A stretch of DNA of 39,334 nucleotides from Nocardioides sp. (GCF_030655615.1 NZ_JAURVJ010000015.1:1-39334), one strand, 5' to 3'; numbered from the stretch's first letter, positions 22,180 to 29,597 are shown. Notes: generated by a model not told the origin, from the letters alone. Made by a program: numbers and translations.

Positions 22180-23004
22180 ATGACCGACCACCACTTCGAG
22201 ACCCACGAGCCGATCGAGCTCTACGTCGAGAACGGCAAGGGCCTCGTCGAGGTCCACGCGACCGACACCACCGAGACCCGCGTCGAGCTGAGCGGCCCCG
22301 ACGCCGAGGAGACCCGCGTCGAGCTCGAGGGCACCCAGCTCAGCGTCATCGCCCCCCAGCACCGCGGCGGCTTCCTCGGCGGCGACCGCCGGCTCGACAT
22401 CGTCGTCACCCTCCCGACCCTCAGCGACGTGGTCACCAAGCTCGGCAGCGCCGACCTGCGGGCCACCGGCACCGTGGGCGGCACACAGGTCCGCAGCGGG
22501 TCCGGCGACGTCTCCCTCGAGACCCTCGGCGGCGCGTGCCTGATCGAGACCGGCTCCGGCGACGTCCGCGTCGAGCGCGCCGAGCAGGCCCTGCGCATCA
22601 AGAGCGGCTCCGGCGACGTCGGCATCGGTACGGCGGCGGCCGAGGTCTCGGTCTCGACGGGATCCGGCGACGTGCAGATCACTGACGCGGCCGGCCCGAC
22701 CGCCGTCAAGACCGGCTCCGGCGACCTCCTCATCGGCCGGGCCCACACCGACGTCGGCCTCACCACCGGCAGCGGCGACCTCGAGATCCAGTCCGTCTCG
22801 TCCGGCCGCGTGCAGGTCAAGGGCGCGTCGGGCGACGTACGGGTCGGCGTACCCGCCGGCGTCCCCGTCTGGACCGACGTCTCGACCGTCTCCGGCCGCA
22901 TCCACTCCACCCTCGAGGGCGCCGGCCAGCCCGAGCCCGGCGCCGACCACGTCGAGCTGCGCGCCAAGACCGTCAGCGGCGACATCGTCCTCACTCAGCT
23001 CTGA
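22180..23004 (+). CDS. DUF4097 beta-repeat protein
   Basis: A 274-residue protein without signal peptide or membrane segment. Its core has nine turns of an 18-20-residue repeat built around SGSGDV, TGSGDV, TGSGDL or VSGD followed by a short hydrophobic strand (for example ETGSGDVRVERA, KSGSGDVGIGTA, TTGSGDLEIQSV). This is the DUF4097 family, predicted to form a right-handed beta-helix-like solenoid. DUF4097 genes often neighbour regulators, sigma factors or envelope-stress genes, but no biochemical role is established. GGGAGA lies 8 bp upstream of the ATG. It is 94 bp downstream of the ribbon-helix-helix gene and 54 bp upstream of a small basic protein, probably one operon. Confidence 0.85.
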   Translation: MTDHHFETHEPIELYVENGKGLVEVHATDTTETRVELSGPDAEETRVELEGTQLSVIAPQHRGGFLGGDRRLDIVVTLPTLSDVVTKLGSADLRATGTVGGTQVRSGSGDVSLETLGGACLIETGSGDVRVERAEQALRIKSGSGDVGIGTAAAEVSVSTGSGDVQITDAAGPTAVKTGSGDLLIGRAHTDVGLTTGSGDLEIQSVSSGRVQVKGASGDVRVGVPAGVPVWTDVSTVSGRIHSTLEGAGQPEPGADHVELRAKTVSGDIVLTQL

Positions 23005-23058
23005 CCGCCCCGCCCACCACCCGGACCACTCACCGACACACCAGCCCAGGAGATGACC

Positions 23059-23238
23059 ATGAACAGCAACGAGCTGCTCGACTACGAGCTGCGCCGCACC
23101 CACACCGCCCCCGCCGCCGACCGCGAGGCCCGCAACCGCGCCACCCTCGCCACCACGCGCCGCCAGACCCGCCGCCAGACCCGCCGCCACCGCCTCGCCG
23201 AGCGCGTCCGCTCCGTCGCCGACCGCCTCGACGTCTGA
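23059..23238 (+). CDS. Small Arg-rich protein
   Basis: A 59-residue protein, MNSNELLDYELRRTHTAPAA followed by a strongly basic helical stretch with a tandem RRQT repeat (CGCCAGACC repeated in the DNA) and ending in ERVRSVADRLDV. The second ATG (23059) is chosen because AGGAG lies six bases before it; the ATG at 23053 touches that site. It follows the DUF4097 gene closely. The sequence could bind nucleic acid or the ribbon-helix-helix protein, but I recognise no family and assign no function. Confidence 0.6.
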   Translation: MNSNELLDYELRRTHTAPAADREARNRATLATTRRQTRRQTRRHRLAERVRSVADRLDV

Positions 23239-23263
23239 CTCGCGAGCTGTCCCCCGGACCCCG

Positions 23264-24058
23264 TCACCAGCCCGCCACGGCGACCCGCGACGTGAGCACC
23301 CGCCCGTTGGAGGCTCCGTGCCCGTCGAAGTCGTTGGCCACAACATAGAGCGTGCGCCCGTCGTCGTCGCCCAGCACGCAGGAGAACGCCGGCTGGCCGG
23401 TGTCGACCGTCTCGAGGACCTCGCCGCCCTCGGCCACGCGGCGGCAGTGCCGGCCGGGGACGCTGGCGAACCAGACCGCCCCCTCCCGGTCGAGGCAGAT
23501 CCCGTCGGGCGCCGCACCCTTCCCCAGGTCGGCCCAGACCCGGCGGTCCACGAGGTCGCCGTCGTCGGCGATCGTGAAGGCCGTCAGCCGGTCCGCGTGC
23601 GACTCGGCCACGACGAGCGTCGTCCCGTCGGGCGTCACGGCCATCCCGTTGGGGAACCACAGGTCGCCCGCGACGACCCGGCTGCTCCCGTCAGGCAGCA
23701 CCACCCCGGCGACGCCGGCGACGGGCTCCTCCCACGGCATCGAGCCGGGTACGTCCACGTAGGCCCGGCCGGCCGGGTCGACCACGATCTCGTTCCAGCC
23801 CCGCTCGCCCAGGCCGTACGGCGCCAGCTCCGGGCCGAGGCAGACGCCGTCGGGAGTCGACAGCACGAGACGCCCGTCGGGCAGCCAGTCGATCGAGAAC
23901 GGCAGCCCGTCGACGCGGGCCACCACCTCGCGCGTGCCGTCGGCGGCGAAGACCAGCACCTCGCCCGCCATCCAGTCGCACATCCAGAAGCGGCCGTCGT
24001 GCCACCGCGGCGACTCGCCCATCTGGATCCCGGTCGCGAACACGCTCAGCTCGGTCAT
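23264..24058 (-). CDS. SMP-30/gluconolactonase/LRE-like family protein
   Basis: A 264-residue six-bladed beta-propeller protein. Conserved pieces include GESPRWHDGRFWMCDW (N-terminal Glu metal ligand), LPFSIDWLPDGRLVLST, WNEIVVDPAGRAYVDV (Asn ligand region), FPNGMAVTPDGTTLVVAES (Asn-Gly motif) and PDGICLDREGAVWFASV (Asp ligand region). Members hydrolyse lactones such as gluconolactone or act as calcium-dependent esterases. The substrate is not deducible. ATG 24058 starts just before the conserved region but has a weak ribosome site; ATG 24091, with GGTGAG upstream, would add 11 residues. It is divergent from the response regulator gene. Confidence 0.8.
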   Translation of the reverse strand: MTELSVFATGIQMGESPRWHDGRFWMCDWMAGEVLVFAADGTREVVARVDGLPFSIDWLPDGRLVLSTPDGVCLGPELAPYGLGERGWNEIVVDPAGRAYVDVPGSMPWEEPVAGVAGVVLPDGSSRVVAGDLWFPNGMAVTPDGTTLVVAESHADRLTAFTIADDGDLVDRRVWADLGKGAAPDGICLDREGAVWFASVPGRHCRRVAEGGEVLETVDTGQPAFSCVLGDDDGRTLYVVANDFDGHGASNGRVLTSRVAVAGW

Positions 24059-24109
24059 GCCGGGCAGACCAGCACCGCGGAGCGGACTCATCGCGCTCAC
24101 CGTGATCTC

Positions 24110-24127
24110 CGTTACCCACCGGTAACG
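24110..24127. promoter_or_regulatory. Inverted repeat CGTTACC-N4-GGTAACG
   Basis: A perfect 7-bp inverted repeat with a 4-bp spacer in the gap between the divergent SMP-30-like and response-regulator genes. Size and position suit an operator for a dimeric repressor such as a GntR or TetR protein. No such regulator gene is adjacent. Confidence 0.4.
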
Positions 24128-24221
24128 ACCGCTCGTCGCAGGGAGAACTTGAGATGCCGATCCTAGGCTCGCAGCACCCCGTGGCCCCCCACAGCGCCAC
24201 CCCACCGGCAGAAGGAACACC

Positions 24222-24644
24222 GTGCCCACCATCCTCGTCGCCGACGACGACTCCGACATCGCCCACCTCGCGCGCCGTGCCCTCGTCGCGGCCGGCCACG
24301 ACGTGGTCGTCGCCGCCGACGGCGCCACCGCCCTCGTCCACGTCGGGTCCGTCGACCTCGCCGTCCTCGACGTGTCCATGCCGCGGCTCAACGGCTGGGA
24401 GGCGACCGAGGTCATCCGGGCGACCTCAGAGACGCGCGACCTCCCGGTCATCGTCGTCTCCGGCCTGACGTCGGCCGACCAGATCACCACGGCCCTCGAC
24501 GCCGGCGCCGACGGCTACCTCACCAAGCCCTTCGTGCCCTTCGAGCTGGTGCGCCGGGTCGAGCACCTGCTGGACACGTCGCCGGTCGAGCGGCGCACGA
24601 CGCGACGGGCCGGCGTACGACGCCGCGACCTGCGCAGCGCCTGA
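24222..24644 (+). CDS. Single-domain response regulator (REC only)
   Basis: A 140-residue protein consisting of one receiver domain and a basic tail. The acidic pocket is Asp8-Asp9-Asp10 (ILVADDDSD), the phospho-acceptor Asp50 (AVLDVSMP), the switch Ser80 (VIVVSG) and the conserved Lys102 (YLTKPF). No output domain follows; the tail is RRTTRRAGVRRRDLRSA. Stand-alone receivers pass signals by protein contact, for example in phosphorelays. No kinase gene is nearby. GTG 24222 has AAGGA at good spacing. Its stop is one base from the stop of the convergent siderophore-interacting protein gene. Confidence 0.9.
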   Translation: MPTILVADDDSDIAHLARRALVAAGHDVVVAADGATALVHVGSVDLAVLDVSMPRLNGWEATEVIRATSETRDLPVIVVSGLTSADQITTALDAGADGYLTKPFVPFELVRRVEHLLDTSPVERRTTRRAGVRRRDLRSA

Positions 24645-24645
24645 G

Positions 24646-25590
24646 TCAGGACTTCATGGCGACGCCGACGCGCCAGTAGCCCATGAAGGCCACCTGGTGC
24701 CGGTCGATGCCGAGGTCCTTGACCAGCGCGCGGCGCAGCCCGGTGACGACCTTGGACTCGCCGGCGATCCACGCGTAGAGGCCGTCGAAGTCGTGACCGA
24801 CGCTGCGTCCGGTCTCCTCGACCGGCTCGCCCGAGGACGAGTAGCCGGGCGTCTCCCACAGGTCGGGGTCGACCTCGTCGTCGGCGACCACCACCTGGTG
24901 GGGCGTCGTGCCGAGGTGCTCCAGCACGGCGGCGTGCAGCGCCTCGCCGCGGGCCGCGCCCTCGCGCGGCAGCCAGTGCACCTGGACGTCGGAGGGGTGC
25001 TCCAGCGTGAGCACGTCGTCGGCGAACGGCACCTCGAGGAAGACGTGGCCGCGCATGCCCGGGTCGAGCTGCTCGAGGATCGCGGCGATGGCGGGCACCG
25101 CCGTCTCGTCGCCCACGAGGAGCAGGTTCGTCGCGTCGCCGGGGACGAACTCGATGCCGCCGTAGTGGACGCCGCGCCGCGGCGTCATCGTGACCAGCCG
25201 GTCGCCGACCTGGGCGTTGGCGCCCCACGTGCCGCCGGGACCGCAGTCGCCCTCGTGGACGATGAAGTCGACGACGAGGCGGGTGTCGGTGCCACTACCG
25301 CGCACGTCGCGCACGGTGTAGGTGCGCATGTGGCCGCGCTCCTCGGCCGGCTTCTCCATCCAGGTCGTCCACCACGACTCGTCGGCCCCCTCGAACGACG
25401 GCAGCGGCCCGCCCGGCACGCCCGGGAAGAGCAGCTTGATCCGCTGGTCGTAGAGGTGGCCCTCGACGCCGAACTCGGCCAGCGCCGGCGAGGCGAGCTC
25501 CACCCGCACGAAGCTGGGGGTGAGCCGTTCGACGCTGACGCACTCCACCTCCTCGAGCAGGAGGGGCAGGTCCGAGGTGCTGGTCGACAT
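24646..25590 (-). CDS. Siderophore-interacting protein (FAD-dependent ferric-siderophore reductase)
   Basis: A 314-residue flavoprotein of the SIP family. The FAD-binding barrel holds MRTYTVR with the Arg-x-Tyr-(Ser/Thr) motif. VDFIVHEGDCGPGGTWGANA supplies the phosphate-binding segment, LLLVGDETAVPAIAAILEQL starts the NAD(P)H-binding domain, and YAWIAGESKVV is the conserved C-terminal block. Such cytoplasmic enzymes reduce Fe(III)-siderophore complexes so iron is released. A DtxR/IdeR-like box lies 34-52 bp upstream of the start, so iron repression is likely. No siderophore transporter is in the window. It is transcribed alone, with a terminator-like hairpin separating it from dcd. Confidence 0.93.
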   Translation of the reverse strand: MSTSTSDLPLLLEEVECVSVERLTPSFVRVELASPALAEFGVEGHLYDQRIKLLFPGVPGGPLPSFEGADESWWTTWMEKPAEERGHMRTYTVRDVRGSGTDTRLVVDFIVHEGDCGPGGTWGANAQVGDRLVTMTPRRGVHYGGIEFVPGDATNLLLVGDETAVPAIAAILEQLDPGMRGHVFLEVPFADDVLTLEHPSDVQVHWLPREGAARGEALHAAVLEHLGTTPHQVVVADDEVDPDLWETPGYSSSGEPVEETGRSVGHDFDGLYAWIAGESKVVTGLRRALVKDLGIDRHQVAFMGYWRVGVAMKS

Positions 25591-25623
25591 GGGCGTCCTT
25601 CGTCTGGGGTAGGTCTGCCTTAG

Positions 25624-25642
25624 TTAGGTTGACCTTACCCGA
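25624..25642 (-). promoter_or_regulatory. Candidate IdeR/DtxR iron box
   Basis: TTAGGTTGACCTTACCCGA matches the IdeR/DtxR consensus TTAGGTTAGSCTAACCTAA at 13 of 19 positions by eye, including the first seven. It lies 34-52 bp before the start of the siderophore-interacting protein gene, where a bound repressor would cover the promoter. Confidence 0.55.
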
Positions 25643-25713
25643 CGTGGACGGTGGGGAGAATCTCCGCTTCAGCGGTGAATCTCCACCTTTTCCGACAATG
25701 CTTCGACCAAGAA

Positions 25714-25749
25714 GGAGGAGATTCACCGGGTAGGCGGTGAATCTCCTCC
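25714..25749 (-). terminator. Hairpin terminator after dcd
   Basis: GGAGGAGATTCACCG (25714-25728) and CGGTGAATCTCCTCC (25735-25749) form a perfect 15-bp stem with a 6-base loop. On the minus strand it begins 17 bp after the dcd stop and is followed by TTCTTGGT. The word CGGTGAATCTCC also occurs at 25673-25684, part of a weaker second hairpin. Confidence 0.75.
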
Positions 25750-25766
25750 GACCCGGACCGACCGAA

Positions 25767-26342
25767 TCAGATCGGCGTGCGGTGGAAGTTCTGGAAGGAC
25801 CGCGACGGCGTCGGGCCGCGCTGGCCCTGGTAGCGCGAGCCGTACTTGGCCGAGCCGTAGGGGTGCTCCGACGGCGAGGAGAGCCGGAAGAAGCAGAACT
25901 GCCCGATCTTCATGCCGGGATAGAGCTTGATCGGCAGGGTCGCGACGTTGGCCAGCTCGAGCGTCACGTGCCCGGAGAACCCAGGGTCGACGAAGCCGGC
26001 CGTCGCGTGGGTGAGCAGGCCGAGCCGGCCGAGCGACGACTTGCCCTCGACCCGGGCGGCGATGTCGTCGGGCAGCGAGACGACCTCGTAGGTCGACCCG
26101 AGCACGAACTCGCCCGGGTGCAGGATGAACGGCTCGTCACCCTCGGGCTCGACGACCCGGGTCAGGTCGGACTGGTCGGCCGCGGGGTCGATGTGCGGGT
26201 AGCGGTGGTTCTCGAAGACGCGGAAGAACCGGTCGAGGCGCACGTCGACCGACGACGGCTGCACCATGCCCGGGTCCCACGGGTCGAGTGCCACCCGGCC
26301 CGCGTCGATCTCGGCCAGGATGTCGCGGTCTGACAGCAGCAC
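25767..26342 (-). CDS. dcd: dCTP deaminase (probably bifunctional, dUMP-forming)
   Basis: A 191-residue enzyme. [17 protein letters not shown] and [19 protein letters not shown] are the N-terminal blocks. [31 protein letters not shown] is split here as the substrate and metal site shared by Dcd and dUTPase, with the catalytic Glu in VTLEL. The C-terminus ([17 protein letters not shown]) closes over the nucleotide. In actinobacteria such as Mycobacterium the protein deaminates dCTP and also hydrolyses the dUTP formed, giving dUMP for thymidylate synthesis; I infer the same here from length and sequence style. GTG start at 26342, with AGGG upstream. It is divergent from the SGNH hydrolase gene and ends at a hairpin. 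Confidence 0.96.
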   Translation of the reverse strand: MLLSDRDILAEIDAGRVALDPWDPGMVQPSSVDVRLDRFFRVFENHRYPHIDPAADQSDLTRVVEPEGDEPFILHPGEFVLGSTYEVVSLPDDIAARVEGKSSLGRLGLLTHATAGFVDPGFSGHVTLELANVATLPIKLYPGMKIGQFCFFRLSSPSEHPYGSAKYGSRYQGQRGPTPSRSFQNFHRTPI

Positions 26343-26362
26343 GAGCGCACCCTACCGGCGTG

Positions 26363-26441
26363 ACGTCGTAGAACGACGTGCAGATCAGGCCGGTCACCGG
26401 AGCGCTGAGCGTGCGGACCCACCGGCCCGAGCCGATCTGCA
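26363..26441. promoter_or_regulatory. Inverted repeats in the dcd/SGNH divergent promoter region
   Basis: ACGTCGT-AGA-ACGACGT (26363-26379) is a perfect 7-bp inverted repeat. From its last base a longer split repeat begins: TGCAGATC (26379-26386) and GGCCGGT (26388-26394) pair with ACCGGCC (26421-26427) and GATCTGCA (26434-26441). Either could be an operator or a leader RNA structure. No matching regulator is known to me. Confidence 0.35.
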
Positions 26442-26501
26442 TGTCCGTCTACGCGGCAGTCGGCCGTCATCACCCACACACGCGCCTGGGACGATGGATC
26501 C

Positions 26502-27272
26502 GTGAGCACGCATCCCTATCGCCGCTACGTCGCCCTCGGCGACTCCTTCACCGAGGGCGTCGGCGACCCCGACCCCGCTCGCCCCAACGGCGTCCGCGGG
26601 TGGGCCGACCGGGTCGCGGAGGTGCTGGGACGCGCCGAGCCCGACTTCGGCTACGCCAACCTCGCCATCCGGGGCCGCAAGCTCGGGGCGGTCGTCGGCG
26701 ACCAGGTCAGCGCGGCGCTCGCGCTCGAGCCCGACCTGGTCACGATGTACGGCGGCGCCAACGACATCCTGCGCCCCCAGGTCGACCTCGACGCGCTGAT
26801 GGCGACCTACGACGAGGCTGTCGCCCGGCTCACCGCCACCGGGGCCCGGGTGCTCGTCTGGACGGCCTTCGACCCCGGCGCCTCCGCGACCTACAAGCTG
26901 CTGCGCGGGCGGTTCGCGCTCTACAGCGAAGCCGTGCGCGAGAGCGCCGACCGGCACGGCGCCGACATCGTCGACTTCTGGCGGATGCGCGAGTACCGCG
27001 ACTGGGGCTACTGGGACGCCGACCGCATGCACCTCGCACCCGCCGGCCACCAGCAGATGGCCACCGCGGTGCTCGACGTGCTCGGCGTACCACACGGTCT
27101 CGAGGCGGTCCCGCTCTTCGAGCACCCCGTCGCCGGCCGCGTGACCTCGCTCCGCACCAACGCCACCTGGGTCCGCACCACGGCCGCGCCCTGGGTCCAC
27201 CGGCGCCTCACCGGTCGCTCGTCGGGCGACGGGCTCGACCCGCGGCACGCGACCTTCACCCATCTCGGCTAG
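26502..27272 (+). CDS. SGNH/GDSL-type hydrolase
   Basis: A 256-residue esterase-like protein without a signal peptide. Block I is ALGDSFTEG with nucleophile Ser15, block III is MYGGANDIL with oxyanion-hole Asn87, and block V is DADRMHLAPAGH with Asp174 and His177. The block II glycine is probably in IRGRKLG. The SGNH set is complete, so it should hydrolyse an ester or acetyl group; the substrate is unknown. Start is GTG 26502, giving a protein that begins a few residues before the catalytic serine block. The tRNA-Gly gene follows by 13 bp. Confidence 0.9.
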   Translation: MSTHPYRRYVALGDSFTEGVGDPDPARPNGVRGWADRVAEVLGRAEPDFGYANLAIRGRKLGAVVGDQVSAALALEPDLVTMYGGANDILRPQVDLDALMATYDEAVARLTATGARVLVWTAFDPGASATYKLLRGRFALYSEAVRESADRHGADIVDFWRMREYRDWGYWDADRMHLAPAGHQQMATAVLDVLGVPHGLEAVPLFEHPVAGRVTSLRTNATWVRTTAAPWVHRRLTGRSSGDGLDPRHATFTHLG

Positions 27273-27285
27273 CATCTGCCGCACT

Positions 27286-27358
27286 GCGGATGTAGCTCAG
27301 TTGGTAGAGCGCGACCTTCCCAAGGTCGATGTCGCGAGTTCGAGTCTCGTCATCCGCT
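27286..27358 (+). tRNA. tRNA-Gly (anticodon CCC)
   Basis: A 73-nt cloverleaf: acceptor stem GCGGATG/CATCCGC, D arm GCTC-AGTTGGTA-GAGC, anticodon stem CGACC/GGTCG with loop TTCCCAA (CCC at 27319-27321), T arm GCGAG-TTCGAGT-CTCGT and discriminator T. CCA is not encoded. A candidate -10 box TAGCAT (27270-27275) overlaps the stop codon of the SGNH gene. Confidence 0.95.
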
Positions 27359-27368
27359 CGAGAACGCA

Positions 27369-27397
27369 GGCCCCCCGCGAGGAACGAGCGGGGGGCC
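27369..27397 (+). terminator. Terminator-like hairpin after tRNA-Gly
   Basis: GGCCCCCCGC (27369-27378) pairs with GCGGGGGGCC (27388-27397) over 10 bp with a 9-nt loop, 11 bp after the tRNA end. No T-run follows. Confidence 0.65.
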
Positions 27398-27415
27398 GTC
27401 GCGTTCGAAGGTCGA

Positions 27416-27472
27416 GCGAGCGACGCGACCGAGGAACGAGGTCGCACGAGCGCGTCGAGACCCCCGCAGGTT
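27416..27472 (-). repeat. Dispersed intergenic repeat, copy A
   Basis: Read on the minus strand, this begins TGCGGGGGTCTCGA and continues as alternating GCTCGT, CCTCG and GTCGCT words. The same 14-base opening is at 30943-30956 in the other orientation. It lies between tRNA-Gly and the DUF2461 gene, has no reading frame of note, and the second copy shares only part of the tail. Confidence 0.55.
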
Positions 27473-27524
27473 CAGGTCAACCCGACCACGCACCGCGACC
27501 CACCCCGCCCGTAACCTCGGGACC

Positions 27525-28190
27525 GTGGCAGACGCAGCGTTCACCGGCTTCCCCGTGGCCGCCCTCGACTTCTACGACGACCTCGAGCTCGACAACACCA
27601 AGTCGTTCTGGGAGACGCACAAGGAGGTCTACGACGAGTCGGTCAAGAAGCCCTTCCTGGCGCTGACGGCCGCGCTCGAGCCCGAGTTCGGCGCGGGCAA
27701 GATCTTCCGTCCCTACCGCGACGTCCGGTTCGCCAAGGACAAGACGCCCTACAAGACCCACCAGGGCGCGTTCGTCGCGGCCGGCCCGTCGATGGGCTGG
27801 TACGTCGAGCTGTCACCTCGGGGCGTTCGCGTCGGGGCCGGCTTCTACGAGGCCTCGGGGGCGCGGCTCGGCGCGATCCGCGACGCGGTCGACGACGACA
27901 AGACCGGCCCGGCGCTCAAGCGACTGCTGACCAGGCTCGAGAAGGCCGGCTTCGACCTCGGCGGCGAGCAGCTCAAGACCACCCCGCGCGGCTACGACGC
28001 CGACCACCCGCGCATCGACCTGCTGCGCCACAAGCAGATCATCCTCGGGCGGTCCTACGGGTTCGAGAAGGTCATCCACACCCAGGCGGTGCTGACATTG
28101 ATCCGGGACGACTGGCGCGCGCTGAAGCCACTGGTGACGTGGCTCCAGCGCGCCGTCGCCGGGGTGCCCGAGGACCTCAGGATCCGCTGA
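27525..28190 (+). CDS. DUF2461 (TIGR02453-type) protein
   Basis: A 221-residue cytoplasmic protein matching DUF2461 throughout: LDFYDDLELDNTKSFWETHK, KIFRPYRDVRFAKDKTPYK, and GWYVELSPRGVRVGAGFY. This family is common in bacteria and fungi, and its function is unknown. GTG 27525 is preceded by TAACCT seven bases upstream and no ribosome binding site, consistent with a leaderless mRNA. Its last 14 bp overlap the 3' end of the convergent membrane-protein gene at 28177. Confidence 0.88.
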   Translation: MADAAFTGFPVAALDFYDDLELDNTKSFWETHKEVYDESVKKPFLALTAALEPEFGAGKIFRPYRDVRFAKDKTPYKTHQGAFVAAGPSMGWYVELSPRGVRVGAGFYEASGARLGAIRDAVDDDKTGPALKRLLTRLEKAGFDLGGEQLKTTPRGYDADHPRIDLLRHKQIILGRSYGFEKVIHTQAVLTLIRDDWRALKPLVTWLQRAVAGVPEDLRIR

Positions 28191-28956
28191 ACCACACGTC
28201 GCTGGTCGCGGCCCGGAGCAGCTGCTCCTCGGTGAACGGCGGTACGTCGTCGAGCACCGGCGAGTCCTTGCTCGCGGCGGCGTTGTGGGCAGCGACCATC
28301 ACGTCCCAGCCGTCGGGCGTCCACGCCCAGGCGGAGCTCGAGGTGATCCGGCCGTCGGCCCGTGGTCCGGTCGAGGTCATCGTCTGGACGACGGTCCCGT
28401 CGGGCAGGGTGAGGCACGGGCTGCCGTCCTCCTGGCCCCACAGCTCGCACCGCTCCATCGGCGTCCCGACCGGCTCGCCGGTGACGTAGTCCTCGGGCGT
28501 CAGCCCGACCCGGACCCCGAAGCCCTCCCAGACGAAGTCGACGATCGGGGCGTCGTCGCGGACCTCCTTCTGCGGGTGCTCGCTGACGTCGCCGGGGAAG
28601 ATCGTGGCGAAGGCGTCGGCCACCTCGGCCTGGGTGACGGCGAGGGTACGGCGGGCCGGCGACGGCTCGATGCTGACCGTCGCGCTCGGGGCGCTCGGGG
28701 TGCTGGTGGCCGGCCCGGAGTCGGCGGCCACGGGGACGCCGTCGCCGTCGCTCCCGAGCAGGTCGGGACCCACGCTCGCCGCGACGCCGATGACGCCGAC
28801 CACGGCGGCCGCGGCGAGCGCAGTCCCGGCGCGGCGACGACGGCGGGCCGCGCGACCGCGGGAGACCCCGCCGCGCACGATCCGGTCGACGTCGACCGCG
28901 AGGTCGTCGGTGGCGTCGCGCAGCAGGCGCGAGGCCGAGGGGTAGTGGTCATCCAT
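28177..28956 (-). CDS. Membrane protein paired with sigma factor (putative anti-sigma)
   Basis: A 259-residue protein with a cytoplasmic N-terminus (SASRLLRDATDDLAVDVDRI), a basic stretch, one membrane helix (GTALAAAAVVGVIGVAASV, about residues 43-65) and a Thr/Ser/Pro linker leading to an extracytoplasmic domain. The start overlaps the sigma-factor stop by 8 bp, the usual arrangement for a sigma/anti-sigma pair, and the topology fits. There is no zinc-finger (ZAS) motif, so the anti-sigma role is inferred from position and topology. The outer domain (VTQAEVADAFATIFPGDVS) has two cysteines (RCELWGQ, SPCLTL) that could form a disulfide. Confidence 0.7.
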   Translation of the reverse strand: MDDHYPSASRLLRDATDDLAVDVDRIVRGGVSRGRAARRRRRAGTALAAAAVVGVIGVAASVGPDLLGSDGDGVPVAADSGPATSTPSAPSATVSIEPSPARRTLAVTQAEVADAFATIFPGDVSEHPQKEVRDDAPIVDFVWEGFGVRVGLTPEDYVTGEPVGTPMERCELWGQEDGSPCLTLPDGTVVQTMTSTGPRADGRITSSSAWAWTPDGWDVMVAAHNAAASKDSPVLDDVPPFTEEQLLRAATSDVWFSGS

Positions 28957-29476
28957 GGGTGGTGCCTCTCTCGGAGGTGACGATGAGTGACGCGTCGAGC
29001 AGGGGACGCAGCCGGGCGACCGCCCGTGGGCTGCGGCTGCGGACGGCGCCCGGCGAGACCCCCATGCGGTCGGCGGTCTCCTCGACACTGAGGTCGTCGA
29101 GGTAGCGCAGCACCAGCACGGCGCGGTCGGCCGGGGCGAGCCCGGCCAGCGCGTCCTGCAGGGCCAGCCGCGTCGCCGTCGCGTCCGAGCCGTCGGCGAG
29201 CGGACGGTCGGGCAGGTCGGCGTAGGGCTGCTCGGTGCTGCTGCGCCGGCGGCGGCTGCTCAGGAACGTGCGCGTGAGCGTCGTCTGGGCGTAGGCCACC
29301 GGGGTCTCGATGGGACTGCGGAACGGTGCGTGCCACCGCACGTAGACCTTGGCCAGGGTGTCCTGGACGAGGTCCTCGGCGAGGTGGGTGTCACCGCAGA
29401 GCAGCCAGGCCGAGCGGAGCAGGGCGGGGGTGCGCGCGCGAGCGAACTCCTCGTAGTCCTGCGTCCTGGTCGACAT
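28949..29476 (-). CDS. SigE-family RNA polymerase sigma factor
   Basis: A 175-residue ECF-type sigma factor. Region 2 spans about residues 10-80 (FARARTPALLRSAWLLCGD, then HLAEDLVQDTLAKVYVRW). Region 4 spans about 115-170 (LAPADRAVLVLRYLDDLSVE, then ETADRMGVSPGAVRSRS) with the helix-turn-helix for the -35 element. The SigE label refers to the family of small actinobacterial sigma factors with this spacing. ATG 29476 has AGGAG five bases upstream; an in-frame upstream ATG at 29503 is less likely. CGTCTA, resembling an ECF -10 element, lies upstream on the same strand near 29511. It overlaps its membrane partner gene, which probably restrains it. Confidence 0.9.
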   Translation of the reverse strand: MSTRTQDYEEFARARTPALLRSAWLLCGDTHLAEDLVQDTLAKVYVRWHAPFRSPIETPVAYAQTTLTRTFLSSRRRRSSTEQPYADLPDRPLADGSDATATRLALQDALAGLAPADRAVLVLRYLDDLSVEETADRMGVSPGAVRSRSPRAVARLRPLLDASLIVTSERGTTHG

Positions 29477-29568
29477 GTCACTCCTGGGTTCGGTCGGCGT
29501 CACTGCTTAGACGCCGTCACCCCGGCTCCGTGTCACAGCATCGGCGAGGTCACGTTTCCACGGCCACA

Positions 29569-29586
29569 ACTAGAACAGGTTCTAGT
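29569..29586. promoter_or_regulatory. KstR-type palindromic operator
   Basis: ACTAGAACAGGTTCTAGT is a palindrome with an AG centre and fits the mycobacterial KstR motif TNNAACNNGTTNNA exactly. KstR is a TetR-family repressor of sterol catabolism genes. The site ends 11 bp before the ATG of the KSI-like gene, and TACGCT (29586-29591) could be a -10 box of a leaderless transcript, so a bound repressor would cover the promoter. Confidence 0.6.
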
Positions 29587-29597
29587 ACGCTGCCGCC

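Noticed and set aside
27286..27472. Integration site (att) at the tRNA-Gly gene
   Set aside because: No integrase, no repeat of the tRNA 3' end nearby and ordinary genes on both sides.
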